64,000 bases of DNA from Mycobacterium intermedium (GCF_002086275.1 NZ_MVHT01000004.1:1-64000); one strand, 5' to 3'. Positions 35,751 through 45,809 are shown, numbered from the stretch's first letter. Notes: a model not told the origin generated them from the letters alone. Translations and numbers: made by a program.

Positions 35751-37375
35751 AACGTGTAATCCAACCGGGTCATCATGCCGGCGTCTTGGTGATAAGTGTT
35801 GTGGCAGTGCATCACCCAGGTTCCGGGGTTGTCGGCGATCAGTACCGCCCGGAGTTTCTGCTTGGGCAGGACGATCACGGTGTCTTTTCGGGCGCCGGGC
35901 GTGCCGTCGGCGTTGAGTATCTGGAAAGTGTGGCCGTGCAGATGAATTGGGTGGTACATCATCGTGGTGTTGTCGAACGTCAGGGTGGGCCGTTGCCCCT
36001 CTTTGACGTGCAGTGGTTTGGTCCTGCTGTAGGGCTCGCCGTTGATCGTCCAGTCATACTTGGTCATCGTGCCACCGAGGACGACGGGTAGGTCAAGACT
36101 GTCCTCTGGGGGAATTCCGAGATTGACTCCGGTAGTGGCGGTGAACATTTCGACCGTGCCGACACGTTTGTCGAGTTCTGCCGGCTTGAAGCCGGGGTCG
36201 GGGGCGCTGCCAGCCCCGGTCTTGAGCAACGCACGCGCCAGCGCATTCTTGCCTTCCGCGACCGCGACCAATGGAAAGACGCCCGAAGCGGCGGTAACAA
36301 TGACGTCATAGCGTTCGGCCATGCCGATCAACAGCGCGTCGACTTCGGTGGGAATCACCGGGTAGCCGTCAGTGTGGGTGACCGTCATCGAATGCCCGGC
36401 CAACGCGACACGAAATGTGGTGTCGGAGCCGACATTGATGATTCGAAGCCGGATTCGCTGGCCCGGCGTAGCCTCGAAAGAAGTTGCGGCAGCGGGGATC
36501 CTTCCGTTGATCAGGTAGTACGGATAGGCGATGTCTCCGGCGTCGCCACCGAGCAGCTTGCTCGTGCCGACGTCGCCACCCGACATGCCAGGCATATCCG
36601 GCTTGGTCGTCGCACTGGTCGAGGGTGCCCCGTTCGTCGGGCTGGTCGTCCCGTTAGTGGTCGTGGTGGGGCTGGTCGGGCTGGTCGTTGTAGTCGGTGG
36701 AGTCGTCGTGGCGGTCGTGGTCTTGTTCGGATCGGTCAGTTCGTCGAAAAGCTGTTGTGGGCTCTTGCCAACGCCGTCTGTCCAATCATCAAGAATGACA
36801 ATCCATTCCGTGTCATAGTCGGCCGGCTCGTTCGGATCGTCGACGATCACCGGCAGATACAGGCCCTTGTCGCCATCTAGGCCGGTGTGCGGATGGGCCC
36901 AGTAGGTGCCTGGGTTCGGGACGGAGAACCGATAGGTGAAGCTCTGGCCGGCGGGGATGTTGGGCGTGGCGGGTTCGGCGCCATCCATGTCGTTGCGTAG
37001 CGCGATGCCGTGCCAATGCACCGAAGTCGGATGGTCGAGACGGTTGGTCACTGCGACGACGAGTTCGTCGCCGACGGTCGCGCGGATCAGGGGGCCCGGG
37101 ACCGCGTTGCCGAAAGCCAGCGTGTGGGCGATTACCCCGCCCAGGTCGATCGCTGCCGGCTGGGGGCTCAGGTCGGCGGTCACTGTCCGCCCGCTGTGCG
37201 GGCGGGCTCGCTCGGTGGCGGCGATGGCGTTGGACAATTGCTCGGCCGGCGTTGGAGGCGGGGACTTGCCACACGCGGCCAGGGCGAGGCCGCCGGCGAG
37301 GCCGGCCCCGATGAATCCGCGCCTGCTCAGTTGTGCTGCACCGAACGGGTACCGCCCTGCTGGCACTACCGGCAT
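35747..37375 (-). CDS. mmcO: Multicopper oxidase, Tat-exported lipoprotein (MmcO)
   Basis: 542 residues from ATG 37375, chosen for GAGGAG six bases upstream. Signal: Tat motif SRRGF, hydrophobic stretch and lipobox LAAC. All copper motifs are present: HWHG, HPHTG, HPIHLHGH and HCHNTYHQDAGMM. It oxidises Cu(I) in the envelope and protects against copper. A Thr/Ser/Pro-rich linker (~residues 215-265) and MPGMSGG interrupt the middle domain and make it longer than M. tuberculosis MmcO (Rv0846c, ~504). It diverges from lpqS across a RicR/CsoR-like palindrome, as in the M. tuberculosis locus. Confidence 0.95.
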   Translation of the reverse strand: MPVVPAGRYPFGAAQLSRRGFIGAGLAGGLALAACGKSPPPTPAEQLSNAIAATERARPHSGRTVTADLSPQPAAIDLGGVIAHTLAFGNAVPGPLIRATVGDELVVAVTNRLDHPTSVHWHGIALRNDMDGAEPATPNIPAGQSFTYRFSVPNPGTYWAHPHTGLDGDKGLYLPVIVDDPNEPADYDTEWIVILDDWTDGVGKSPQQLFDELTDPNKTTTATTTPPTTTTSPTSPTTTTNGTTSPTNGAPSTSATTKPDMPGMSGGDVGTSKLLGGDAGDIAYPYYLINGRIPAAATSFEATPGQRIRLRIINVGSDTTFRVALAGHSMTVTHTDGYPVIPTEVDALLIGMAERYDVIVTAASGVFPLVAVAEGKNALARALLKTGAGSAPDPGFKPAELDKRVGTVEMFTATTGVNLGIPPEDSLDLPVVLGGTMTKYDWTINGEPYSRTKPLHVKEGQRPTLTFDNTTMMYHPIHLHGHTFQILNADGTPGARKDTVIVLPKQKLRAVLIADNPGTWVMHCHNTYHQDAGMMTRLDYTF

Positions 37376-37461
37376 TCTGCGCTCCTCGTCTCGGGTTGCC
37401 TCGCCGCTGTGCATTTACCCTGCTAGGGCGCTCGTGATTGCGCAACCTCAACCGACTTTAC

Positions 37462-37484
37462 TATATACCCCTAGGGGGTATATA
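37462..37484. promoter_or_regulatory. Copper-responsive operator (RicR/CsoR-type box)
   Basis: Palindrome TATACCCC-TA-GGGGGTATA with further TA on each side, ten bases before the lpqS ATG and ~87 bp from mmcO. The TACCC...GGGTA core is the RicR-box type found before the M. tuberculosis copper genes including mmcO and lpqS. Cu(I) binding to the CsoR-family repressor would derepress both directions. The regulator gene itself is not in the window. Confidence 0.85.
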
Positions 37485-37493
37485 GTCCTCGGC

Positions 37494-37910
37494 ATGAACC
37501 TCCGCCGCCCGGCCCGGCCACGATCCGTGATCGTTGCGGTCGTATCGGTCGTCCTGGCGTTGGCGCTCTCCGCGGTAGCCGCTCAGTGCTGGTTCCCGCA
37601 GGTCCACTCGCACGCTGTCCAGACGGACCATCCGGTGACGACGGTTCTGGGTGGCGATTACGCGAAACACGGCGACCACGCTCACCTGAGCGATACCTCG
37701 AAGCCACCGTGCCCGGACCAGGCGGCGATCGCCGTGCTGCCGCGCGTTGCCCAGCCGGCACTCGATTCGTCCGCCGTGGCGGCGGCCGCGGAAACCGTCC
37801 CGGTGCCGGTCTACCAGCTCGTTTCCTCCGGACGCGGTCCGCCAGAGTGGCAGCGGTCCGCTATCAGCGGACGCGACCTGTTGACTCGATACTGCCGATC
37901 TCGTCGCTGA
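37494..37910 (+). CDS. lpqS: LpqS-like small copper-regulon lipoprotein
   Basis: 138 residues. Arg-rich n-region, hydrophobic helix [22 protein letters not shown] ending at a weak lipobox (VAAQC), then a His-containing segment ([15 protein letters not shown]). Position next to mmcO, divergent over the copper operator and ahead of cysK2 and an MFS gene, is the arrangement of Rv0847 (LpqS) in M. tuberculosis. Biochemical role unknown; induced by copper in M. tuberculosis through RicR. Confidence 0.85.
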   Translation: MNLRRPARPRSVIVAVVSVVLALALSAVAAQCWFPQVHSHAVQTDHPVTTVLGGDYAKHGDHAHLSDTSKPPCPDQAAIAVLPRVAQPALDSSAVAAAAETVPVPVYQLVSSGRGPPEWQRSAISGRDLLTRYCRSRR

Positions 37911-38014
37911 GCGGCCAGTGCCAGGTTGTGGCGAACCTGCCGCGACCGGTGCTCGCTGGCCCCCCTCAAATAGCCGCGCACGATTCGCGGCACCGAAGCA
38001 GAAGCGACGAAAAA

Positions 38015-39178
38015 ATGAACAACCTCCTCATTCCCAACCGGTCTCACTTCACCTCCGTCCGTCCGCGTGCCGCCCGGCAGCACTACCGCCTCATCCCCGA
38101 GGGGTATCAACGCACGCTGGGCAGAAACCGCCACCCGGGCACCATCGTCGGTAACACCCCGGTGCTCTGGATACCTGGGACATCGGAACCCGCCGAGGTG
38201 GCGGACCGCGGATTTTGGGCCAAGCTGGAAGGCTTCAACCCCGGCGGCATGAAAGACCGTCCCGCGCTACACATGGTTGAGCGTGCCCGCGCTCGAGGTG
38301 ACCTCGCGCCCGGGGCCGCGATCATCGAATCGACCAGCGGCACGCTCGGATTGGGTCTGGCCCTGGCGGGCCAGGTGTATGGTCACCCCGTCACTTTGGT
38401 CACCGACCCGGGACTCGAGCCGATCATCTCGCGCATGCTCGCCGCCTATGGTGCCCGCGTGGACATGGTGACCGAGCCGCACCCGGTCGGGGGCTGGCAG
38501 CAGGCCCGTAAGGACCGGGTCGCTGAGCTGCTCGCCGCTGACCCGGGCGCCTGGAATCCCAACCAGTACTCCAACCCTGACAATGTGACTGGGTACCGTT
38601 CGCTCGCAATGGAGTTGATCGCCCAGTTGGGGCGGGTCGACGTGCTGGTGTGCTCGGTGGGCACGGGGGGACATTCGGCGGGTGTGGCCCGCGTGTTGCG
38701 CGAATTCAACCCGGCCATGCGGTTGATCGGGGTGGACACCATCGGTTCCACCATCTTCGGACAACCAGCGTCGAGCCGGCTGATGCGCGGGCTCGGTTCG
38801 AGCATCTTCCCGGACAACGTCGACTACGGCGCCTTCAACGAGGTGCACTGGGTCGCCCCCGCCGAAGCCGTCTGGACGGCCCGTGAGCTGGCCGCCAACC
38901 ACTACGCCAGCGGCGGCTGGAGTGTCGGGGCGGTTGGGCTGGTTGCCAAATGGGCGGCCCGGAACCTGCCGTCCGATGCCACGATTGCCGCGGTCTTTCC
39001 GGACGGGCCGCACCGCTACTTCGACACCGTTTACAACGACGAGTACTGCGAGGAACACGGCCTGCTCGCGGGGCCCCCGGCGGACGAACCGGACCAGATT
39101 GCCTCTCCCGCCGAGGCGGTGGTCACCCGCTGGACCCGGACAACCACGGTGCTCAATCCGGCTCGGGCGGTGGCGTGA
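38015..39178 (+). CDS. cysK2: Cysteine synthase-family enzyme, O-phosphoserine-dependent S-sulfocysteine synthase (CysK2)
   Basis: 387 residues from ATG 38015; the frame is open further upstream but that part overlaps lpqS. PLP-fold type II: Lys80 in [12 protein letters not shown] binds the cofactor, [13 protein letters not shown] is the substrate-binding Ser/Thr loop and VGTGGHSAG the phosphate loop. M. tuberculosis CysK2 (Rv0848) makes S-sulfocysteine from O-phosphoserine and thiosulfate. Third gene of the lpqS side of the copper block; its TGA overlaps the ATG of the MFS gene. Synteny makes the orthology solid. Confidence 0.92.
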   Translation: MNNLLIPNRSHFTSVRPRAARQHYRLIPEGYQRTLGRNRHPGTIVGNTPVLWIPGTSEPAEVADRGFWAKLEGFNPGGMKDRPALHMVERARARGDLAPGAAIIESTSGTLGLGLALAGQVYGHPVTLVTDPGLEPIISRMLAAYGARVDMVTEPHPVGGWQQARKDRVAELLAADPGAWNPNQYSNPDNVTGYRSLAMELIAQLGRVDVLVCSVGTGGHSAGVARVLREFNPAMRLIGVDTIGSTIFGQPASSRLMRGLGSSIFPDNVDYGAFNEVHWVAPAEAVWTARELAANHYASGGWSVGAVGLVAKWAARNLPSDATIAAVFPDGPHRYFDTVYNDEYCEEHGLLAGPPADEPDQIASPAEAVVTRWTRTTTVLNPARAVA

Positions 39179-40413
39179 TGGATGTGCTGGCGCAGTTCCG
39201 CAGCTTCAACCGCCCCAGTCAGGTGCTGATGATCAATCAGTTCGGCATCAACGTCGGGTTCTACATGTTGATGCCGTACCTGGCCGACTATCTGGCCGGG
39301 CCGCTCGGATTGGCGGCCTGGGCGGTGGGTTTGGTGCTGGGTGTGCGCAACTTCTCCCAGCAGGGCATGTTCTTTGTTGGCGGCACGCTGGCTGACCGGT
39401 TCGGTTACAAGCCGATGATCGTGGCGGGATGTCTGATTCGCACCGGCGGCTTTGCGCTGCTGGCCGTGGCCCAGTCCTTGCCCACCGTGTTGATTGCCTC
39501 CGCGGCAACGGGTTTCGCGGGAGCGCTGTTCAACCCCGCGGTACGGGCCTACGTCGCGGCCGATTCCGGTGACCGCAAGATCGAGGCGTTCGCGGTGTTC
39601 AACATCTTCTATCAAGCGGGGATTCTGCTTGGCCCGCTGGTCGGATTGGCCATGCTGATGCTGGACTTCCGCGCGACCGTGCTGGGTGCCGCGCTCGTGT
39701 TCGCCGTGCTGACGGTGGCGCAGCTGTTCGCCTTGCCGCAGCACGCGGCCGACCCCGATGCCGAGCGCACGTCGATCCTGTCCGACTGGCGGACGTTGAT
39801 TGCCAACCGGCGCTTCCTGGCGTTCGCGGTCGCGATGTCCGGTGCCTACGTATTGTCGTTCCAGATCTACCTCGCGCTTCCCATGCAGGCCGCGGCCCTC
39901 GCGCCGGGCCACCAATCCCTCTTGGTGGCGGTGATGTTCGCGGTTTCCGGGTTGGTCGCGATAGCCGGTCAATGGCGCATCACCCAGTGGTTCGCCGCGC
40001 GCTGGGATCCGTCGCGCAGCCTCGTCGTAGGCGCGATGATCCTGGTAGCGTCGTTCGTTCCGCTGTTGTTGGTGCCCAACGGCCAACGTCTCGGGAATGC
40101 CGCCGCGATCACCGCGCTGCTGCTGTCCGCCGGTCTGCTCGCCATCGCCTCGGCGGCGCTGTTTCCCTTCGAGATGCGCACCGTGGTGACCTTGTCGAGC
40201 AACCGACTGGTGGCGACGCACTACGGGTTCTACAGCACCATCGTCGGAGTGGGCATCCTCGTCGGCAACATCACGGTCGGCTGGCTCACGAGCGTGGCGC
40301 ACCGTCTCGGCGCCGATGAAATCGTTTGGGGAACGCTGATTCTCGTAGGAGCCGCAACGATCGCGGGGCTCTACCGACTCGACAGACGCGCCGTCGATCA
40401 GCTCACGATCTGA
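39178..40413 (+). CDS. MFS transporter (Rv0849-like)
   Basis: 411 residues with about twelve hydrophobic segments. The cytoplasmic loop-2 signature GGTLADRFGYKPM is typical of the drug:H+ antiporter branch. Starts at ATG 39178 overlapping the cysK2 stop, as Rv0849 follows cysK2 in M. tuberculosis. Substrate unknown; membership in the copper-inducible operon suggests export of a stress metabolite or metal complex. Its 3' end overlaps the convergent esterase gene by 16 bp. Confidence 0.9.
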   Translation: MDVLAQFRSFNRPSQVLMINQFGINVGFYMLMPYLADYLAGPLGLAAWAVGLVLGVRNFSQQGMFFVGGTLADRFGYKPMIVAGCLIRTGGFALLAVAQSLPTVLIASAATGFAGALFNPAVRAYVAADSGDRKIEAFAVFNIFYQAGILLGPLVGLAMLMLDFRATVLGAALVFAVLTVAQLFALPQHAADPDAERTSILSDWRTLIANRRFLAFAVAMSGAYVLSFQIYLALPMQAAALAPGHQSLLVAVMFAVSGLVAIAGQWRITQWFAARWDPSRSLVVGAMILVASFVPLLLVPNGQRLGNAAAITALLLSAGLLAIASAALFPFEMRTVVTLSSNRLVATHYGFYSTIVGVGILVGNITVGWLTSVAHRLGADEIVWGTLILVGAATIAGLYRLDRRAVDQLTI

Positions 40414-41573
40414 TAGAGCACTCGGGTGTACTTCTGCGTGCGTTCCGATCCGGCGGGGGTCACGTGACCCATCCTGTTCATCACATAGGACATCGTCATC
40501 CGCCGGTCCAGGTCCATGATCACCATCGAGCCGCCCCATCCGCCCCAATAGCAGATCCGCCCGTCCGGGATGTCCGGTACCGCTTCCGGTTTCGGGAGGG
40601 CGTATCCGATGCCCCAGCGGGTGGGCATGCCCAGCACCAGATCTATGCCGTTGGCCTGCTCCTGAAAGATCAGATCAACCGTCTCGGGGCGCAGCAGCTG
40701 CATGCCGTTTACGTTGCCGCCCAATGATATTGCGGAAAGGCACCGCACCAGCGAGCGCGCATTGCCGTGCCCGTTGGCCGAGCCGATGTCCGCACGCCGC
40801 CAAGCGGTGGTCTGTGCCGTCAACGCTCCGTCAGGAGTCGGCGGAAGGGTGCCGAATGTCTTGCGCATCGGGGAATCTTCTGGCATCAAGTCCAGCGGCA
40901 GGTCGAACGCGGGCGGCGGGACCAACTCGGCGATGCGGGTGTCGTCTTCGGGGCGCGCGCCGATCTGGAAGTCGGCTCCTAGCGGTCCCGCAATCTCCTC
41001 GCGCACAAATTCTTTGAGTCTCATCCCGGTGATCCGGCGTACTACCTCACCCACTATGTGGCCGATGGTAACCACGTGATACCCGGACGCGGTGCCGGGC
41101 TCCCACCACGGCGCCTGGGCGGCGAGTCGCTCGGTCGACCGGTCCCAGTCGTACAGGTCCTCGGTGCTGAACGGCGGTTCCCAGCCGCAAACCCCCGAGG
41201 TGTGGCTCAGAACGTGACGCACTTCGATGGTGTGTTTGCCGTTTGCGGCGAACTCCGGCCAGTATCGGGCCACCGGGGCGAAAGGATCGACTTCGCCGCG
41301 GTCGATCAGCAACAGCGCCGCCAGGGCGGTGATGTTCTTGGTGCTGGAAAAGACGTTGACGATCGTGTCCCGATCCCATTGTCTGGTCTTTGCGTGGTCG
41401 GCATATCCGCCCCAGATATCGACGACCGACTCCCCGTCGATGTCGACCGTTATGGCGGCGCCAAGTTCACCGCCCGTGGTGAGTTCTTCAGCCAGCGCGA
41501 CGGCAAGGTCGCTGAAGCGTGGGTCGTGATGTCCGGCGAGGACGGCATCCACCGCACAGAACTGCTGGGTCAT
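40398..41573 (-). CDS. Beta-lactamase-fold serine hydrolase (EstB/LipE-type esterase)
   Basis: 391 residues of the class C beta-lactamase/penicillin-binding superfamily. Catalytic SxxK is SSTK (Ser76, Lys79), the YxN-like motif is GYHVV (Tyr165), and the C-terminal WGGWGGS replaces the HxG loop, as in actinobacterial family VIII esterases. No signal peptide, so cytosolic esterase activity is more likely than lactamase. Start ATG 41573, next to the divergent LuxR-type gene 150-210 bp away. Confidence 0.88.
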   Translation of the reverse strand: MTQQFCAVDAVLAGHHDPRFSDLAVALAEELTTGGELGAAITVDIDGESVVDIWGGYADHAKTRQWDRDTIVNVFSSTKNITALAALLLIDRGEVDPFAPVARYWPEFAANGKHTIEVRHVLSHTSGVCGWEPPFSTEDLYDWDRSTERLAAQAPWWEPGTASGYHVVTIGHIVGEVVRRITGMRLKEFVREEIAGPLGADFQIGARPEDDTRIAELVPPPAFDLPLDLMPEDSPMRKTFGTLPPTPDGALTAQTTAWRRADIGSANGHGNARSLVRCLSAISLGGNVNGMQLLRPETVDLIFQEQANGIDLVLGMPTRWGIGYALPKPEAVPDIPDGRICYWGGWGGSMVIMDLDRRMTMSYVMNRMGHVTPAGSERTQKYTRVLYQIVS

Positions 41574-41784
41574 TGTTGATCTCCTCGGTAGTGGTCCTTC
41601 GACTATGCGGCGCGGCCTGTTGGCTGGTCATTGGTCGGATCGCGTAACTGCGTAGGGCCGCAATTCGCGGGTCTATACGCGTTTGTGCTGATGTGGCAGC
41701 GCCCCGGCGCGGGGGACGCTGGCTAACATGGGTAAGTCCAAACCCCGCGCGGATGTACCACCGGTGAACTGGAGCGAGCCTGGC

Positions 41785-44700
41785 GTGAGCGAACTGCCGA
41801 CCGGAACGGTGACGTTGCTGCTGGCCGACATCGAAGGATCCACCGCCCTCTGGCAAACCAGCGCAAGCGAGATGACCACTGCCGTGGCACGTCTCGACGC
41901 GACCTTGTCACGACTGGTGGACGCCCACCACGGGGTGCGTCCGATCGAGCAGGGCGAGGGCGACAGCTTCGTCATCGCTTTCGACCGCGCAAGCGACGCC
42001 GTAGCGTGCGCGTTGGCGTTGCAGGGCGCCCCGCTGGCACCCATCCGACTGCGCGTTGGCCTCCATTCCGGCGAGGTCCAATTGCGGGATGACGCCAACT
42101 ACATCGGCCCGACCATCAACCGCGCGGCGCGGGTACGCGACCTGGCACACGGCGGGCAGGCCGTGCTCACCGCCGCCGTCGAGCAATTGGTAGCCGATCA
42201 CTTGCCGCCAGGAGCGTGGCTGACCGACTTGGGCAGTCACCACCTGCGCGATATTCCACGCCCCGAGCACGTTTTCGGGCTATGCCATCCTGATCTGCGC
42301 GTCGACTTTCCGCCGCTGCGCTCCACGAGCGCCGCCGCCACACCGGCATTCCCGATCCTGCTCACCAAGTTCGTCGGCCGCACCAGCGAAATCGCCGAGC
42401 TGGCAAGGTTGCTCCACGAGCATCGGTTGGTGACGCTGACCGGTGCGGGCGGCGTCGGAAAGACACGGTTGGCGGTGCAACTCGCGGGACAAGCGCCAGA
42501 CGTGGTGGGCGGGTCGATCCACTACGTTGATCTGGCCCCCATCAACGACCCCGACCTGGTGGAGGCGGCGATCGCCAAAGCCTTTGGCCTGCAGGATCAA
42601 TTGGACCGGTCCGCCATTGACAGCGTCAACGCCCGGATAGGTGACCGTCGCTTGCTGATCGTGCTGGACAACTGTGAGCACCTGCTGGAGGCGTCGGCGG
42701 CGAGTGTCGTTGCGCTACTCGGGAGTTGTCCCAATGTGCGGGTGTTGGCCACCAGTCGCGAGCCGCTGCGCATCGCATCTGAGGTCAATTGGCAGGTTCC
42801 CTCGCTGGGACTCGCGGACGAGTCCGTCGAGTTGTTCACCGACCGCGCCCGCCAGGTCCGTCCGGACTTCACCGTCAACGACGGCAATGTCAACGCCGTT
42901 CACGAGATCTGCCGACGCCTCGACGGTATGCCCCTCGCGATCGAACTTGCCGCCGCTCGGATGCGGGCGATGTCGGCCTCCGACATCTGCGACAGTTTGA
43001 ATGACCGATTCATGCTGCTCACCGGCGGCGCGCGCACCGCGGTACGCAGGCAACAGACGTTGCGGGCATCGGTCGACTGGTCCCACTCGATGCTGGCCGC
43101 GGCCGAGGCGACCTTATTTCGCCAATTGGCGGTTTTCGCAGGAGGTTTCGACCTCGACGCGGTGGTGGCGGTGTGCGGCGACGGAGTGATGCAGCGCTAT
43201 CACGTGCTCGACCAGCTGACCTTGTTGGTGGACAAGTCTCTGGTGCAGGCCGACAACACCGCGGAACGGACGCGCTACCGAATGCTGGAGACGATCCGCG
43301 ATTACGCGCTGGAGAAACTCGTCGAGGCCGGCGAAGCCGACGCGCTGCGGCAAAGACACCGCGATTACTACACGGCACTGGCCGCCGGGTTGGACACGCC
43401 TGCGTGCAACAACTTCCGACGGGTCGTCGCTGACGTCGAGGGTGACATCGACAACCTGCGGGCGGCGTTCGCCTACAGTCGCGAAAGCCGTGAGCCCGCC
43501 CGGGCGCTGCAGATGGCGTCCTCGCTGCTGCCGCTGTGGGAGGGCCGGGGCCAGCTGCGCGAGGGATTGAAGTGGTTTGAGGCGATCTTCGACGACGAGG
43601 GCTTCGACCCCGACGCCATCGAGCCGGCCTTGGCCGTTCGCGCACTGGCCGACAAGGCGGTCCTCGATGCCTTGGTCGCGGCCTTCGACACCGACAAGCG
43701 GGCGGAGCACGCCCTGGCACTGGCGCGCGAGCTCGATGATCCCGCGTTGTTGGCCCGGTCTCTCACCGCGTGCGGCTGCGTCGCCGGCCTCGATTTCGAT
43801 TCGGCGAAAGGACATTTCGCCGAGGCGATCGACCTGGTAAGGGCGACCGGAGATGATTGGCGGCTCAGTCAGATTCTGAGTCGACTGGCATACCTGGCTG
43901 CGATGGAAGGCGACCCGGTGGCCGCCAGCGCGCTCGGCGCCGAAGGTGCTGACCTGGCCGAAGCTCTTGACGACTGGCCCAAAGCGCACGTATGTCGCTG
44001 GTCGATCGCCATGGCCCAGATGCTTCGCGCCGACCTGACCGGCGCCATCGACACCTGCCGAGAATTATTCGTGGCCTGTGAAGCCAGCAGTGATGTCCTC
44101 GGCATGATGCTGAGCCTGATCACCCAGGGCTGTGCCCTGATATTTCGGGGCGATGTTGCCGCGGCCAAGGCTGTCGGACGATCCGCGATCAGCGCAGGAG
44201 CAGAACTCGACGCCGTGCTGGAACGTTCCGCCAGCACGGTCCTGGCGTTGGTCGCCGTGGCCAACGGTGATGCGCCCTCCGCACGCGAACTCGGCAGGAG
44301 AATCTGGGAACTCCCCGGTGTCCACCGCGGCTCGGTGGCGGTCAGCGCGGTTGCCATGTGCGCTCACGTCGAGGGCGACCTGGCCAGGGCGCAGGAACTG
44401 GCCGACGAAGCCGTCGCCACTCTCGCCGGGTGGCACAAGTCGTGGGCACTGTGCACTCGTGCATACATCGCCGCTGACCTCGGCGACCACGACCGGTCGC
44501 GACGTGACGCCCAGCAGGCATTGTCGATTCTTGCCGACACGCAAAGCCGGCTTTGTCTCCCCGCCATTTTGGAGTGTCTGGCCAGGGCGGCGGCTGATGA
44601 CGGCGGTTACGCTGAGGCGGCGCGGCTCCTAGGAGCTGCCGACGCCGTCAGCAACCGCACCGGCGAATCTCGATTGCCCATCTACCAAGCCGGGTACGAA

Positions 44701-45039
44701 GCTGCCGTGGAGGCCTGTCGTAATGGCCTCGGGGTGGACGACTTTCAGGCCGCATGGGCAGACGGTGCCGCACTGTCCGACGAAGACGCCATCAGTCATG
44801 CATTGCGCGGGCGGGCCGACCGGAAACGACCGGCGACCGGCTGGGCGTCCTTGACCCCCGCGGAACTCGACGTGGCACGGCTGGTCAGCGAAGGGCTGTC
44901 CAACAAGGACATCGCCGAACGGCTGTTCATCTCCCCGCGCACCGTGCAAGCCCACCTCACGCACATGTACACAAAGCTGGGTTACAACTCGCGCGTGCAG
45001 CTTGCGCAAGAGGCTGTGCGCCAGAGCAATTCGTCTTAG
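41785..45039 (+). CDS. Adenylate/guanylate cyclase-domain STAND regulator with LuxR HTH
   Basis: 1084 residues from GTG 41785, where family members begin (SELPTGTVTLLLADIEGST) and GGAG precedes; ATG 41728 would add 19 residues. Order: class III cyclase domain (~1-180; metal Asp in LLADIEGS, EGDSF, and the catalytic Asn/Arg in TINRAAR), NB-ARC-type ATPase (Walker A GAGGVGKTRLA, Walker B LLIVLDNCEHL), helical TPR-like repeats, and a C-terminal LuxR HTH (LTPAELDVARLVSEGLSNKDIAERLFIS...). Resembles Rv0386/Rv0890c/Rv2488c. Signal and targets unknown. Confidence 0.92.
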   Translation: MSELPTGTVTLLLADIEGSTALWQTSASEMTTAVARLDATLSRLVDAHHGVRPIEQGEGDSFVIAFDRASDAVACALALQGAPLAPIRLRVGLHSGEVQLRDDANYIGPTINRAARVRDLAHGGQAVLTAAVEQLVADHLPPGAWLTDLGSHHLRDIPRPEHVFGLCHPDLRVDFPPLRSTSAAATPAFPILLTKFVGRTSEIAELARLLHEHRLVTLTGAGGVGKTRLAVQLAGQAPDVVGGSIHYVDLAPINDPDLVEAAIAKAFGLQDQLDRSAIDSVNARIGDRRLLIVLDNCEHLLEASAASVVALLGSCPNVRVLATSREPLRIASEVNWQVPSLGLADESVELFTDRARQVRPDFTVNDGNVNAVHEICRRLDGMPLAIELAAARMRAMSASDICDSLNDRFMLLTGGARTAVRRQQTLRASVDWSHSMLAAAEATLFRQLAVFAGGFDLDAVVAVCGDGVMQRYHVLDQLTLLVDKSLVQADNTAERTRYRMLETIRDYALEKLVEAGEADALRQRHRDYYTALAAGLDTPACNNFRRVVADVEGDIDNLRAAFAYSRESREPARALQMASSLLPLWEGRGQLREGLKWFEAIFDDEGFDPDAIEPALAVRALADKAVLDALVAAFDTDKRAEHALALARELDDPALLARSLTACGCVAGLDFDSAKGHFAEAIDLVRATGDDWRLSQILSRLAYLAAMEGDPVAASALGAEGADLAEALDDWPKAHVCRWSIAMAQMLRADLTGAIDTCRELFVACEASSDVLGMMLSLITQGCALIFRGDVAAAKAVGRSAISAGAELDAVLERSASTVLALVAVANGDAPSARELGRRIWELPGVHRGSVAVSAVAMCAHVEGDLARAQELADEAVATLAGWHKSWALCTRAYIAADLGDHDRSRRDAQQALSILADTQSRLCLPAILECLARAAADDGGYAEAARLLGAADAVSNRTGESRLPIYQAGYEAAVEACRNGLGVDDFQAAWADGAALSDEDAISHALRGRADRKRPATGWASLTPAELDVARLVSEGLSNKDIAERLFISPRTVQAHLTHMYTKLGYNSRVQLAQEAVRQSNSS

Positions 45040-45066
45040 ACCACGGATCAGACCACGGATCAGACC
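45038..45066. repeat. Tandem 12-bp repeat over two stop codons
   Basis: AGACCACGGATC is repeated twice plus a five-base part of a third unit. The first copy contains the TAG of the plus-strand LuxR gene and the end of the second supplies the TGA (as TCA) of the convergent SDR gene. Confidence 0.7.
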
Positions 45067-45782
45067 GCAGCGCCGCCGCCGTCGACGTGCAAGGTCGAGC
45101 CGGTGACAAAGCTGGCCCGCGGCGAGCTGAGGAAAAGCACTGCCTCGGCGATCTCGGACGCGAATGCGGTGCGTCCCAACGGCAAAGCCCGGCCGAGCTC
45201 TTCGTTGGTCTCACCCCACTCGGCGTCGACCCCGGGAGTGCGAGTGGGGCCCGGCGCCACACTGTTCACCCGCACACCGCTCGGGCCGAATTCCGCGGCC
45301 CAGCTACGGGTCAGCGACTCCAGCGCGGCCTTCGAGGCGCTGTATCCCGACGCTCCGGGGATGCCCTTGAAGGCGGCCATCGTGGTGACATTGACGATGC
45401 TGCCGCGGCGGCGCTGCAACATGCCCGGAACCAAGCCGGCGACAAGGAAGTACGCTCCGCGAACGTTGGTGTCGAACATCGCCTCAAAGCTCGGCATTTT
45501 CTGGTCGACGGTCAAGGCGGCGGGAAAGCTGGCGGCGTTGTTGACGATGATGTCGACCGCACCGCACTGCTGCACCAACGATTCCACCGACCCCGCGTCG
45601 TTCATGTCGGTCTGGACGAACCTTGCGTTCGCGCCGATGGCTTCGACCGCTCGCGCCCCCCTGGCCGAGTCGCGGCCAGAGATGATGACGGTGGCGCCTT
45701 CGCTTGCCAGCAGTCGCGCCGACTCGAGTCCTATGCCGGCGGTCCCGCCGGTTACCAGTGCGGTGTGGTCGATCAGTTCCAT
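45060..45782 (-). CDS. Short-chain dehydrogenase/reductase
   Basis: 240 residues. TGGTAGIG cofactor loop, NNAA, catalytic Ser in NVTTMAAF (Thr/Thr-Met variant; the Ser of most SDRs is Thr here) and YSASK. C-terminal TGSTLHVDGGGA. ATG 45782 follows AAGGAG. It lies 27 bp behind the NmrA-like gene, and both may be transcribed from the LuxR gene at 49464. Converges with the cyclase-LuxR gene across the tandem repeat. Substrate unknown. Confidence 0.88.
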   Translation of the reverse strand: MELIDHTALVTGGTAGIGLESARLLASEGATVIISGRDSARGARAVEAIGANARFVQTDMNDAGSVESLVQQCGAVDIIVNNAASFPAALTVDQKMPSFEAMFDTNVRGAYFLVAGLVPGMLQRRRGSIVNVTTMAAFKGIPGASGYSASKAALESLTRSWAAEFGPSGVRVNSVAPGPTRTPGVDAEWGETNEELGRALPLGRTAFASEIAEAVLFLSSPRASFVTGSTLHVDGGGAAV

Positions 45783-45809
45783 CGGAAATCGGCTCCTTCG
45801 AAGGCCGGG

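Noticed and set aside
36600..36725. Low-complexity GGTCGT-like repeats as a separate DNA element
   Set aside because: They encode the Thr/Ser/Pro linker of MmcO in frame, so they are part of the gene.
39031..40548. 505-residue open frame on the minus strand
   Set aside because: It lies antisense to the MFS transporter; its translation is Gln/Arg/His-rich without domains, as expected of a GC-rich shadow frame.
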